64,000 nt of DNA from Allorhizobium pseudoryzae (lineage in GTDB: Bacteria > Pseudomonadota > Alphaproteobacteria > Rhizobiales > Rhizobiaceae), in assembly GCF_011046245.1 (NCBI RefSeq), contig NZ_CP049241.1:1302001-1366000 (forward strand), in the 5' to 3' direction. Shown in pieces: positions 55,498 through 63,562 of the stretch (positions within the stretch are counted from its first letter, which is position 1; each line of letters begins with the position of its first letter). The position numbers and the translations under genes were made by a program. The notes beneath the pieces are model-generated. The model made no database searches. It was not told where the DNA came from and worked only from the letters and a program-made list of their open reading frames with translations.

Positions 55498-56166
55498 ATG
55501 GCACTGCTTTCCGACCCATCGACACCCGCGGATGATGCCCCCTCACCGGATGACGAGGCGGCAAGGCCAAAGAGCTTTTCAGCGATCCTGCATCAACTTG
55601 CCGGTGACGTGACACGCGAACGCATTCAGGTGGCCGATCTTCTGGCCGCCATGAAGGACCGGGCCTTCGGTGCCCTGATCTTCATCTTCGCCATGCCCAA
55701 TGTCCTGCCGACCCCGCCGGGCACCTCCGCCATTCTCGGCATTCCGCTTCTCTTTCTCGCCGCCCAGATGGCTTTCGGCCAGACGCCCTGGCTGCCGAAG
55801 CTGATTGCCGGCCGCTCCATGCTGCGCAGTGATTTTGCCGGCATGATCGCCAAGGCAAGCCCCTGGATCGCAAAGGCGGAACGCATGCTGAAGCCGCGGA
55901 TGACGGTGCTCTCCACGCCGCTGGCGGAACGGCTGATCGGCTGCTTCTGTCTGGTGCTGGCGCTCGTGCTCGCCATGCCGATCCCGCTCGGCAACATGCT
56001 GCCGGCCCTGGCGCTCTGCGTCATCGCCTTCGGCATCCTGGAAAAGGATGGCCTCTGGATCAGCCTCGGCGTTGCGATCGGTATCGTGTCGCTGTTCCTG
56101 GTAGCGGGCGTGATCTACGCCATCATCAAGAGCGCGATCTTCGTGCTGGCGAAACTGTTTTCCTGA
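55498..56166 (+). CDS. exoD: ExoD family exopolysaccharide synthesis protein
   Basis: A 222-residue membrane protein of the ExoD family. In Sinorhizobium meliloti exoD mutants are altered in exopolysaccharide and alkali tolerance, and the biochemical role is unknown. The polar N-terminus (to about 40) is followed by the family block RIQVADLLAAMKDRAFGALIFIFAMPNVLPTPPGTS and about four helices. It is on the same strand as the BI-1/DUF2076 genes but has its own 179-base upstream region. It abuts the convergent aminotransferase gene. Confidence 0.9.
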   Translation: MALLSDPSTPADDAPSPDDEAARPKSFSAILHQLAGDVTRERIQVADLLAAMKDRAFGALIFIFAMPNVLPTPPGTSAILGIPLLFLAAQMAFGQTPWLPKLIAGRSMLRSDFAGMIAKASPWIAKAERMLKPRMTVLSTPLAERLIGCFCLVLALVLAMPIPLGNMLPALALCVIAFGILEKDGLWISLGVAIGIVSLFLVAGVIYAIIKSAIFVLAKLFS

Positions 56167-57348
56167 TCAGAGCGAAAAGCCATCGAGGCGTTCCGCCAGG
56201 CGATCGATGCCGGCCACATCCGCATTGGCAAAGGCAAACCGCAGATACCCTTCCTGATGCGCACCGAAATAGCCGCCCGGAATGCAGGAGACGCCGACGT
56301 GTCTGGCCAGCGCTTCCGCCACGGTTGCCGATGCGGTACCGGCAAAGGGGTGACGCACGAAGGCGAAATAGGCACCCACTGCCGCCAACTGCCAGTCCGG
56401 CAGCGCCGCCATGACCCGCTTCATCGCGTCGGCCCGGCGCAGGATCTCCTGCCGATTTTCTTCACGCCAGTCTGAGAGGAGCGGCAAAGCCTCGGCCACC
56501 GCCGCCTGGGCCGAGCGCGGCGCGCAGATCTGCAGGTTGTCCATGATCTTCGCGACCTGGCTAATGAAGGCAGGACCCGCCGTGATCGCGCCCAGCCGAT
56601 GGCCTGGAATGCAGAAGCTCTTGGAAAAACTGTAGAGCGACACGACGACGTTTTCCCAGCCATCCAGGCGGAAGAGATCATGGGGAAACGAACCGGCACT
56701 CGGAAGGAAGTCGCGATAGGTCTCGTCCAGGATCAGCCAGATGCCCTTTGCGCGGCAAAGATCGGCAATCGCCGACAGAAGCTCCGGCGGATAGACGGCA
56801 CCCGTCGGATTGTTGGGCGAGACCAGCGCCAGCGCCTTCACATCCGGCTGCAACGCCAGCGCAATGGCCTCCACCGTCGGTAGGAATCCATCCTCTGCCG
56901 CGCATTCCACGAAGCGGGTGCGAATGCCGAGCATGGCGAGCGTCGTTTCATGGTTGAAGTAATAGGGCTCCGTCATCAGCACCGCATCACCCGCGCCGGC
57001 CACGGCCATCGCCGCACAGATGAAGGCCTGGTTGCAGCCGGAGGTGACGTGGATGTTGTCCGCCACAAGCGCTGCGCCATAGACCTCAGAGACATGCGCG
57101 GCATAGGTCTCGCGCAGTGCCCGCTCGCCCTCGATCGGCCCGTAGCCCGTATAGGCCTTGGACGAGGCCGCCTTGCCCAGAATCTCCAGCATGGCCGGAT
57201 GCGCCGGATAGCCCGGCACCGCCTGCGACAGATCGATCAGCGGCCCCCGCACCCCATCATAGGCACGCGCCCAGGCCTGCACGGAGGGCACTGGCGGCGG
57301 CGAAATGCGTTCGATGAGGGGATTGAAGCGCGAGGAGGAAAACATCAT
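56167..57348 (-). CDS. Class I/II pyridoxal-phosphate aminotransferase
   Basis: A 393-residue fold-type I aminotransferase. SPNNPTG is at 177-183, DETY at 208-211 and the Schiff-base lysine in SFSKSFCIPGHRLG is Lys243. A carboxylate-binding Arg is expected in YLRFAFAN near the C-terminus. It could handle aspartate, aromatic or other amino acids, so no specific substrate is given. A second ATG follows the first. Its stop touches that of exoD. Confidence 0.88.
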   Translation of the reverse strand: MMFSSSRFNPLIERISPPPVPSVQAWARAYDGVRGPLIDLSQAVPGYPAHPAMLEILGKAASSKAYTGYGPIEGERALRETYAAHVSEVYGAALVADNIHVTSGCNQAFICAAMAVAGAGDAVLMTEPYYFNHETTLAMLGIRTRFVECAAEDGFLPTVEAIALALQPDVKALALVSPNNPTGAVYPPELLSAIADLCRAKGIWLILDETYRDFLPSAGSFPHDLFRLDGWENVVVSLYSFSKSFCIPGHRLGAITAGPAFISQVAKIMDNLQICAPRSAQAAVAEALPLLSDWREENRQEILRRADAMKRVMAALPDWQLAAVGAYFAFVRHPFAGTASATVAEALARHVGVSCIPGGYFGAHQEGYLRFAFANADVAGIDRLAERLDGFSL

Positions 57349-57513
57349 CAGACAAGACCGGAAAATCCAAAACTCAGCTGACTAACGGTGGACGTCGACC
57401 GAATGTCAATTGATTTCCGGCGTGGGCTCGAAGGATACTGCGCAAATCGAGGGCAGGCTTGAGCGCATGCACAAACGGCATGCAGGACCCTGCGGCATGG
57501 CAGATGGAGCACG

Positions 57514-58572
57514 ATGATGGGGTTCGACGCAGACAAACTGGCGGCCTTGCGGGCCAAGTATGGCGAAAGCGCCGGCGGCGAGATTTTTGATCCGGCCTTT
57601 GCCAAAGTCGGCGAAAAGATTTTCAAGAACGGCACGCGCGCCGCACCCTATGCCGGTCTTCCGACCTTCCTCTCCGCCCCCTACCTGCCCGTCGAGGCAG
57701 ACAATCCCGATTTCGAGGATCTACAGGTGGCCATCACCGGCGTTCCGATGGACCTCGGTGTCACCAACCGACCGGGCTCGCGCTTCGGGCCGCGGGCGCT
57801 GCGCGCCATCGACCGCATCGGCCCTTACAACCACGTTCTGGGTTGCGCGCCGGTGCATGAACTGCGTGTGGCCGATATCGGCGACGTGCCGTTCCGCAGC
57901 CGCTACCGGCTGGAAATGAGCCATGATGATATCGAAAAGCGCTTCAACCAGATCGTTGACGCCGGCGTTCTCCCCCTCGCCGTCGGCGGCGACCACTCGA
58001 TCACCCATCCGATCATGAAGGCGGTCGGCAAGAAGGCGCCGCTCGGCATGATCCATATCGATGCGCATTGCGATACCAGCGGCTCCTTCGACCAGACGAA
58101 GTTTCACCATGGCGGCCCCTTCCGCAACGCGGTGCTGGATGGCGTCCTGGATCCGACCCGCACGATCCAGATCGGCATTCGCGGTTCCGCCGAATATCTC
58201 TGGGAGTTTTCCTACGAGAGCGGTATGACCGTCATCCACGCGGAAGAGGTGACGGGACTCGGCATTCCGGCCATCATCGAAAAGGCGAAGGCGATCGTGG
58301 GCGACGGCCCGACCTATCTGTCCTTCGACATCGACAGCCTGGACCCCGCCTTTGCGCCCGGCACCGGCACGCCCGAGGTGGGCGGTCTCACGACCCGCGA
58401 GGTGCTGGAACTGATCCGCGGCTTCAAGGGCATCAACCTTGTCGGCGCCGACGTGGTGGAAGTGGCGCCGCAATATGACTCGACCCACAACACCGCCCAT
58501 GCGGGCGCGCAGGTTTTGTTCGAGCTCTTGAGCCTGATGGTGTTCAGCCCGGCCATCACCGGCAAGGGCTGA
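57514..58572 (+). CDS. speB: Agmatinase/ureohydrolase family protein, second copy
   Basis: A 352-residue ureohydrolase with manganese ligands in GGDHSIT, HIDAHCDTSG and FDIDSLDP followed by GTGTPEVGG. It has an extra N-terminal stretch of about 50 residues (ALRAKYGESAGGEIFDPAFAKVG) compared with the protein at 18652-19611, and the two sequences are only moderately alike. Possible substrates are agmatine, guanidinobutyrate or related guanidino compounds. It is divergent from the aminotransferase, which might belong to the same catabolic route. GGAGCACG precedes the ATG. Confidence 0.87.
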   Translation: MMGFDADKLAALRAKYGESAGGEIFDPAFAKVGEKIFKNGTRAAPYAGLPTFLSAPYLPVEADNPDFEDLQVAITGVPMDLGVTNRPGSRFGPRALRAIDRIGPYNHVLGCAPVHELRVADIGDVPFRSRYRLEMSHDDIEKRFNQIVDAGVLPLAVGGDHSITHPIMKAVGKKAPLGMIHIDAHCDTSGSFDQTKFHHGGPFRNAVLDGVLDPTRTIQIGIRGSAEYLWEFSYESGMTVIHAEEVTGLGIPAIIEKAKAIVGDGPTYLSFDIDSLDPAFAPGTGTPEVGGLTTREVLELIRGFKGINLVGADVVEVAPQYDSTHNTAHAGAQVLFELLSLMVFSPAITGKG

Positions 58573-58580
58573 GGCATTCC

Positions 58581-58609
58581 CCCTCCTGTCCGTGAACCGG
58601 ACAGGAGGG
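58581..58609. terminator. Bidirectional terminator between speB-like and galM
   Basis: CCCTCCTGTCCG (58581-58592) pairs perfectly with CGGACAGGAGGG (58598-58609) around a five-base loop. It lies between convergent stops; the T-run is short on the plus side (CCTTTC). Confidence 0.8.
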
Positions 58610-58621
58610 CCTTTCAGCGGC

Positions 58622-59641
58622 TCAGCTGCGCGAGAAGACGTAATCGGTTTCCTGGCGAAGCAATTCGCCCGGACGCAGGACGGCGCTTGGGAACCCTGCG
58701 TGGTTGATGGCATCCGGCCAGATCTGCGTTTCCAGACAGAGCCCTGCATAGGGGCCATAGAGCTTGCCGGAAAGGCCCGGCACCGTCGGCTTCAGCTTGA
58801 AGCCGCAATAGAGCTGAACCCCCGGCTCGGTGGTCCGCACTTCGAGCGACACGCCGGAATTGACGCTGCGCACCAGCGCGACCGTGCGCTTGGCGACACG
58901 GTCGGTCGACAGGCAATAATTGTGGTCGAAATCCACCTGGGCGCCGTCGGCCTCGCTTCGGCGCATCGGCCCGAGCTGGCGCAAGTCCATCGGCGTGCCC
59001 GCCACCGCAATCTCCTTGCCGGTCGGCACCTGGTGTTCGTCGAGTTCCAGATAATGATCGGCGGCGATCATGATGTCGTGACCCAGAATATCGTCGCGGC
59101 CATCCAGGTTGAAATAGGTGTGCTGGCAGATATTGGCGAGCGTCGGGGCATCCGTCACGCTCTCGTAGACGACGTTCAGAACGCCGTCCTCCTTCAGCTC
59201 ATAGGTCGCCGTGACCGTGCAATTGCCGGGATAACCGCCGCGTCCGTCCGGATCCGTCACCTGCAGCATCACCTTGTTCTCGGCATGGGCGATGATCGTC
59301 CAGTTCGTCTTGCCAAGTCCGTCGCTGCCGCCGTGCAGATGGGTATCGCCGTTCTGGTTGAGGTCTAGCTGGTAGGCCTTGCCATCCAGCGTGAACTGTC
59401 CCTTGCCGATGCGGTTGGCGACCCGACCGGGTGTCGCGCCGAAATAGGAGGAATATTTCGGATAGTCTTCGAATGTGTCGAAGCCGAGCACCAGCGGCGC
59501 CTCCTGGCCGTCCAGACGGAGATCCTGGATGACCGCGCCCCAGGTGATGACATAGGCCGTCAGCCCGCCCCCGGAAATCTTCACGCGGTAGACCGTTTCG
59601 CCCTTGGGAGTGGTGCCGAAGATTTCGCCCTGCGTCGTCAT
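58622..59641 (-). CDS. galM: Aldose 1-epimerase (galactose mutarotase)
   Basis: A 339-residue mutarotase interconverting anomers of glucose or galactose. The family histidines appear in HLHGGSDGLGK and CQHTYFNLDG, with the catalytic Glu region VRTTEPGVQLYCG and the C-terminal FCLETQ-like block CLETQIWPDAINH. No other galactose genes are adjacent. It follows the VWA gene by about 80 bases on the same strand, possibly in the same transcript. Confidence 0.93.
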   Translation of the reverse strand: MTTQGEIFGTTPKGETVYRVKISGGGLTAYVITWGAVIQDLRLDGQEAPLVLGFDTFEDYPKYSSYFGATPGRVANRIGKGQFTLDGKAYQLDLNQNGDTHLHGGSDGLGKTNWTIIAHAENKVMLQVTDPDGRGGYPGNCTVTATYELKEDGVLNVVYESVTDAPTLANICQHTYFNLDGRDDILGHDIMIAADHYLELDEHQVPTGKEIAVAGTPMDLRQLGPMRRSEADGAQVDFDHNYCLSTDRVAKRTVALVRSVNSGVSLEVRTTEPGVQLYCGFKLKPTVPGLSGKLYGPYAGLCLETQIWPDAINHAGFPSAVLRPGELLRQETDYVFSRS

Positions 59642-59720
59642 GGCTGATGTCCTGTTCTTGCATGTTGTGAGGGCGCAACCTGCGTGATTCCAGCCGGTTA
59701 ATCAACGGGGAACGATACGC

Positions 59721-60902
59721 TCAGCGGGAAAGCGTGCGGGTGGCCTGTTCCAAGCCTTCCAGCGTCAGCGGATACATGCGCCCGTCCAGCAGTTGCTGCA
59801 TCAGAACGGCGGAATGGGTATGGTCCCAATGCGCCTGTGGCACCGGGTTGATCCAGGCCATGCGCTGGAAATGCTCCGCCATGCGGCGCATCCAGGCGGC
59901 ACCCGGCTCCTTGTTCCAGTGCTCCACGGACCCGCCAACATGGGTGATCTCATAGGGGCTCATCGTCGCATCGCCGACAAAGATCACCTTGTAGTCCGGC
60001 CCATAGCTGCGCAGCAGGTCCTCGACGGCGAAACGCTCGGAACGACGGCGATTGTCGCGCCACACGCTCTCGTAGAGGCAATTGTGGAAATAGAAATGTT
60101 CGAGATGGCGGAACTCGGCGCGTGCGGCGGAAAACAGCTCCTCCACCACCATCACGTGATCATCCATCGAGCCGCCGACATCGAAGAACATCAGGAGCTT
60201 CACCGCATTGCGCCGCTCCGGCCGTGTCTGCACGTCGAGATAACCGTGTTCGGCGGTCGAGCGGATGGTGCCGGGCAGATCGAGTTCGTCGGCGGCACCC
60301 TCGCGCACCCAGCGGCGCAGGCGTTTGAGCGCAATCTTGATGTTGCGGGTGCCGATCTCGCGTGTATCGTCGAAGTCGCGGAACTCGCGCTTGTCCCACA
60401 CCTTCGCCGCCTTGCGGTGGCGGGACCCGTCCTGGCCGATGCGGACACCTTCCGGATTGTAGCCATAGGCGCCAAAGGGGGAGGTTCCGGCGGTGCCGAT
60501 CCATTTCGAGCCGCCCTGGTGGCGCCCCTTCTGCTCCTCCAGCCGCTCTTTGAGCGTTTCCATGAGCTTGTCGAAACCGCCGAGCGATTCCACCAGCGCC
60601 TTTTCCTCCGGCGTCAGGTGCCTTTCGGCGAGCTTGCGCAACCACTCTTCCGGCAGCTTTTCCGTCTCGATGCCTGCCATGTCGGAAAGCGCGGCGAGCC
60701 CGCGAAAATGCGCGGAAAACACCTGGTCGAACCGGTCGATGTGCCGCTCGTCCTTCACCAGCGCCGCACGGGCCAGGAAATAGAAGGCCTCCACGTCGAA
60801 ATCCGCCAGCCCCGCCTGCATCCCCTCCAGAAGGTCCAGAAATTCCCGCAGCGTCACGGGAATTCTGGCCTCCTTCAGTCTGAGGAAAAACGGGATGAAC
60901 AA
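59721..60902 (-). CDS. VWA domain protein, CoxE-like, MoxR partner
   Basis: A 393-residue CoxE-type protein with a C-terminal von Willebrand A domain. The metal-ion site LLMFFDVGGSMDDH near 237-248 reads D-x-G-x-S, lacking the middle Ser of the usual D-x-S-x-S. The first 200 residues are helical and charged. CoxE-like proteins normally act with a MoxR AAA+ ATPase in maturation of metalloenzymes or other complexes. Here the moxR gene is upstream but metA lies between them, with only 11 bases between metA and this gene. Confidence 0.88.
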   Translation of the reverse strand: MFIPFFLRLKEARIPVTLREFLDLLEGMQAGLADFDVEAFYFLARAALVKDERHIDRFDQVFSAHFRGLAALSDMAGIETEKLPEEWLRKLAERHLTPEEKALVESLGGFDKLMETLKERLEEQKGRHQGGSKWIGTAGTSPFGAYGYNPEGVRIGQDGSRHRKAAKVWDKREFRDFDDTREIGTRNIKIALKRLRRWVREGAADELDLPGTIRSTAEHGYLDVQTRPERRNAVKLLMFFDVGGSMDDHVMVVEELFSAARAEFRHLEHFYFHNCLYESVWRDNRRRSERFAVEDLLRSYGPDYKVIFVGDATMSPYEITHVGGSVEHWNKEPGAAWMRRMAEHFQRMAWINPVPQAHWDHTHSAVLMQQLLDGRMYPLTLEGLEQATRTLSR

Positions 60903-60913
60903 AGTGGTGTCCT

Positions 60914-61834
60914 TCAGCGGCTTCCGATCTGCTCCAGCTCGTAGGGTGTCGTCTGGTAGATCTCGTTGATCCAGTTTCCGAACAGAAGATGCGCGTGGCT
61001 GCGCCAGCGGTTCTGCGGCGGCAGCGTTGCATCATTATGCGGAAAATAGTTGTGCGGCATCTTGATGGGAATACCGGCATTCACGTCGCGGAAATATTCA
61101 TCTGCCAGCGAGGTGGAATCGTATTCCACATGATTGAACATGTAGAGCCGGTTGCCGCGCTTCTCATGCACCAGGCAAACCCCCATCTCCTCGGATTCCA
61201 TCAGGATTTCCAGCCCCGGCACCTTTTCGATATCGGCGCGGCGCACCTCCGTCCAGCGCGAGACGGGCACCTGGAAATCATCGGAAAAGCCGTTGAGATA
61301 GATCGAGGACGGGCAGAGATTGCGGTGGCGGTAGACCCCGAACGCCTTTTCCGTCAGCTCGTGCTTCGGTACCTTGTGAAAATGGTAGATGGCGGCCATC
61401 GCGCCCCAGCAGACATTCAGCGTCGAATGGACATTGGTTTCCGTCCAGTCAAAAATCTGCTGCATCTCGTCCCAGTAGGTCACATCCTCGTATTGCAGCG
61501 TCTCGACCGGCGCACCGGTGATGATGAAGCCATCGAACTTGCGCTGCTTCACCTCGTCCCAGGTCTCGTAGAAGGACAGAAGATGCTCTTCGGACGTGTT
61601 CTTCGCCTTGTGGCCACCGATGCGCACCAGCGAAAATTCCACCTGCAGCGGCGAGGCACCCACCAGGCGCGCCATCTGCACTTCCGTCTTGATCTTGTTC
61701 GGCATCAGGTTCAACAGGCCGATCTGCAGCGGGCGGATATCCTGCCGCACAGCCATCGTCTCGGTCATCACCCGGACACCCTCGTTCACCAGTGTCTGGA
61801 AGGCGGGAAGCGTATCTGGAATCTTGATCGGCAT
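60914..61834 (-). CDS. metA: Homoserine O-acetyltransferase (MetA fold)
   Basis: A 306-residue MetA-family acyltransferase, first committed step of methionine synthesis. Catalytic Cys142 is in NVCWGAM, His235 and Glu237 in FNHVEYD. Residue 111 is Glu (GAPVET); in this family Glu111 selects acetyl-CoA and Gly selects succinyl-CoA, so the enzyme probably makes O-acetylhomoserine. A SAM-II riboswitch and terminator lie upstream, so expression should fall when SAM is high. No clear ribosome-binding site precedes the ATG. Confidence 0.95.
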   Translation of the reverse strand: MPIKIPDTLPAFQTLVNEGVRVMTETMAVRQDIRPLQIGLLNLMPNKIKTEVQMARLVGASPLQVEFSLVRIGGHKAKNTSEEHLLSFYETWDEVKQRKFDGFIITGAPVETLQYEDVTYWDEMQQIFDWTETNVHSTLNVCWGAMAAIYHFHKVPKHELTEKAFGVYRHRNLCPSSIYLNGFSDDFQVPVSRWTEVRRADIEKVPGLEILMESEEMGVCLVHEKRGNRLYMFNHVEYDSTSLADEYFRDVNAGIPIKMPHNYFPHNDATLPPQNRWRSHAHLLFGNWINEIYQTTPYELEQIGSR

Positions 61835-61850
61835 GGTTCGAACCCGACAA

Positions 61851-61886
61851 AAACAAAAAAACCGGCGGCGATAGATCGCGACCGGT
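61851..61886 (-). terminator. Terminator of the SAM-II expression platform
   Basis: On the minus strand ACCGG (61886-61882) and CCGGT (61865-61861) enclose an inner GCGAT/ATCGC pair, followed by seven T residues. It stands between the SAM-II aptamer and the metA start, as expected of a transcriptional expression platform. Confidence 0.85.
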
Positions 61887-61914
61887 CCGTGGAAGGTTTC
61901 TTTCTCTTCTCGCG

Positions 61915-61970
61915 GCCCTTTAGCGACTTATTTTACGTGGCTGCAAGCCGGCCGGCCAAATCACCACGAT
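61915..61970 (-). promoter_or_regulatory. SAM-II riboswitch upstream of metA
   Basis: The minus strand reads CGTGGTGATTTGGCCGG, then GGCTTGCAGCCACGTAAA and AAGTCGCTAAAG, the conserved pieces of the SAM-II (metA/SAM-alpha) pseudoknot aptamer. The GTGG and CCAC segments make the P1 stem and the AGTCGC/CTAAAG part the pseudoknot strand. It binds S-adenosylmethionine and lowers metA expression. Confidence 0.95.
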
Positions 61971-61978
61971 GAGCTGTC

Positions 61979-62007
61979 TAAATAGGCTCTTCTTCCGTAA
62001 AGGTCAA
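61979..62007 (-). promoter_or_regulatory. Promoter of metA
   Basis: On the minus strand TTGACC (62007-62002), a 17-base spacer and TATTTA (61984-61979) form a near-consensus vegetative promoter. The start should lie a few bases before the SAM-II aptamer, making the 5' leader about 140 bases. Confidence 0.75.
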
Positions 62008-62037
62008 TCCGCGACAAAATGGATGATTTAGGAAACG

Positions 62038-62877
62038 CTAACGCTCCCGCCGCGCCATAAACGCCATGCGCTCAAACAGATGCACATCCTGCTCGTTCTT
62101 CAAAAGTGCGCCATGCAGCTTCGGGAGCGCGTTCTTCACGTCGGCGCGCAGATCGTCCGGATCGATATCGTCCGAGACCAGCAGGCGGATCCAATCAAGG
62201 GCTTCAGACGTGGACGGCTTCTTCTTGAGCCCCGGCATCTCGCGGATCTCGTAGAACTGCGTCAAAGCCGCGCTGACGAGACGCTGCTTGATGCCGGGAT
62301 AATGCACCTCCACGATGCGCGACAACGTCTCGGCATCGGGAAAACGGATGTAGTGAAAGAAGCAGCGACGCAGAAAAGCGTCCGGCAATTCCTTCTCGTT
62401 GTTGGAGGTGATGATGACGATGGGGCGAACCTTTGCGCGCACGGTCTCGCCCGTTTCGTAGACATGGAATTCCATGCGGTCGAGTTCCTGCAACAGGTCG
62501 TTCGGAAACTCGATATCCGCCTTGTCGATCTCGTCGATCAGCAGCACGACCTTCCTGTCGGATGCGAAGGCCTGCCACAGCTTGCCGCGGCGGATATAGT
62601 GCGAGACCTCATTGACGCGCGGGTCGCCGAGCTGGCTGTCGCGCAGGCGCGAGACCGCATCATATTCATAAAGCCCCTGCTGCGCCTTGGTGGTGGATTT
62701 GATCGTCCATTCGATCATCTCAAGCCCGAGCGCCGCCGCCACCTGCCGCGCCAGCTCGGTCTTGCCGGTTCCGGGTTCGCCCTTGACCAGAAGAGGCCGT
62801 TCCAGTCGGATGGCAGCGTTGACCGCCACCATCAGATCCTTGTCGGCAATGTAATCGGCCGTGCCCGTAAACTGCAT
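62038..62877 (-). CDS. MoxR-family AAA+ ATPase
   Basis: A 279-residue MoxR ATPase. Walker A GEPGTGKT is at 33-40, Walker B VVLLIDEIDKAD near 113-125, sensor 1 in IVITSNNEKELPDAFLRRC. MoxR proteins act with VWA-domain partners as chaperones for complex assembly or metal insertion. The start at MQFTGTADY, with AGGAC upstream, is preferred over a frame reaching 62991. Its likely VWA partner is the next-but-one gene, beyond metA. Confidence 0.92.
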   Translation of the reverse strand: MQFTGTADYIADKDLMVAVNAAIRLERPLLVKGEPGTGKTELARQVAAALGLEMIEWTIKSTTKAQQGLYEYDAVSRLRDSQLGDPRVNEVSHYIRRGKLWQAFASDRKVVLLIDEIDKADIEFPNDLLQELDRMEFHVYETGETVRAKVRPIVIITSNNEKELPDAFLRRCFFHYIRFPDAETLSRIVEVHYPGIKQRLVSAALTQFYEIREMPGLKKKPSTSEALDWIRLLVSDDIDPDDLRADVKNALPKLHGALLKNEQDVHLFERMAFMARRER

Positions 62878-63297
62878 GTTCTGTCCTGATGATCCGGCTT
62901 TCTGATGGGCCAGAAGGTAAGGTCCGCGAACCTCTTGCGCAAGCCGCGATGCTGATGGGCAAAACCCGCGCCGCGACGGCAAAGGCTGCAAAGATACCGC
63001 TTGTCTTCTTCCCGCGTTCTGTCAGGCTGTGACAAGCATCTCCGGATGCTTCGAAGCGCGCTCCAACACCCGGATTGACGACCGGCGCTGGCCACGTTCC
63101 GATCTTTCGAACGACAACGGCATGAGACCGTGGGCTGGCGGCATCCTGTGCCATCCTGCTGTTTCTTCCTCTGCGATCACCGTCTTCCTCAGATGACGGG
63201 ATCGACCAACGAATACCAATTCACTCAGAACACAACGATGCCGGACACCGCAGCCACCGAGGCTGCTCGAACCGGCCAGCAGATAAGGGAGGCCTCC
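62878..63297. other. Intergenic region between moxR and small basic protein
   Basis: This 420-base divergent gap has no convincing gene. It contains an inverted repeat GCTTGTC (62999-63005) / GACAAGC (63031-63037) and an A/T-richer stretch near 63205-63240 that may carry the promoter of the small basic protein. No regulatory site is recognised. Confidence 0.4.
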
Positions 63298-63435
63298 ATG
63301 GCCAAAGGTCAGGTCCGTTCCAACCGCGAAGTCCGCAAGCCGAAGAAGGACAAGGCAAAGCCGTCCACGGCACCGGTCAGCAGCTTCACCACGCAGATCA
63401 AGAGCGCCGAAGCCTCCAGCCCCAAGAAGCGCTGA
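63298..63435 (+). CDS. Small basic conserved protein
   Basis: A 45-residue highly basic protein (MAKGQVRSNREVRKPKKDK followed by a Ser/Thr-rich part and KKR at the end). GGGAGG seven bases before the ATG supports translation, and similar small basic proteins occur in Rhizobiales as hypotheticals. Nucleic acid binding is possible from charge alone, but nothing else is known. The longer frame to 63130 has no ribosome-binding site. Confidence 0.65.
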   Translation: MAKGQVRSNREVRKPKKDKAKPSTAPVSSFTTQIKSAEASSPKKR

Positions 63436-63562
63436 CGTCTCGCTTGACGATGGGTACAGGGCGATCGGCTTCTCCGGCCGGTCGTGTTTCGGCATGTCTT
63501 GACCACCCCTGCCCGTGCATCGGCCTTTTGCTTTTGGGTGAAGATGCGCTAAGGGCAGGGAC

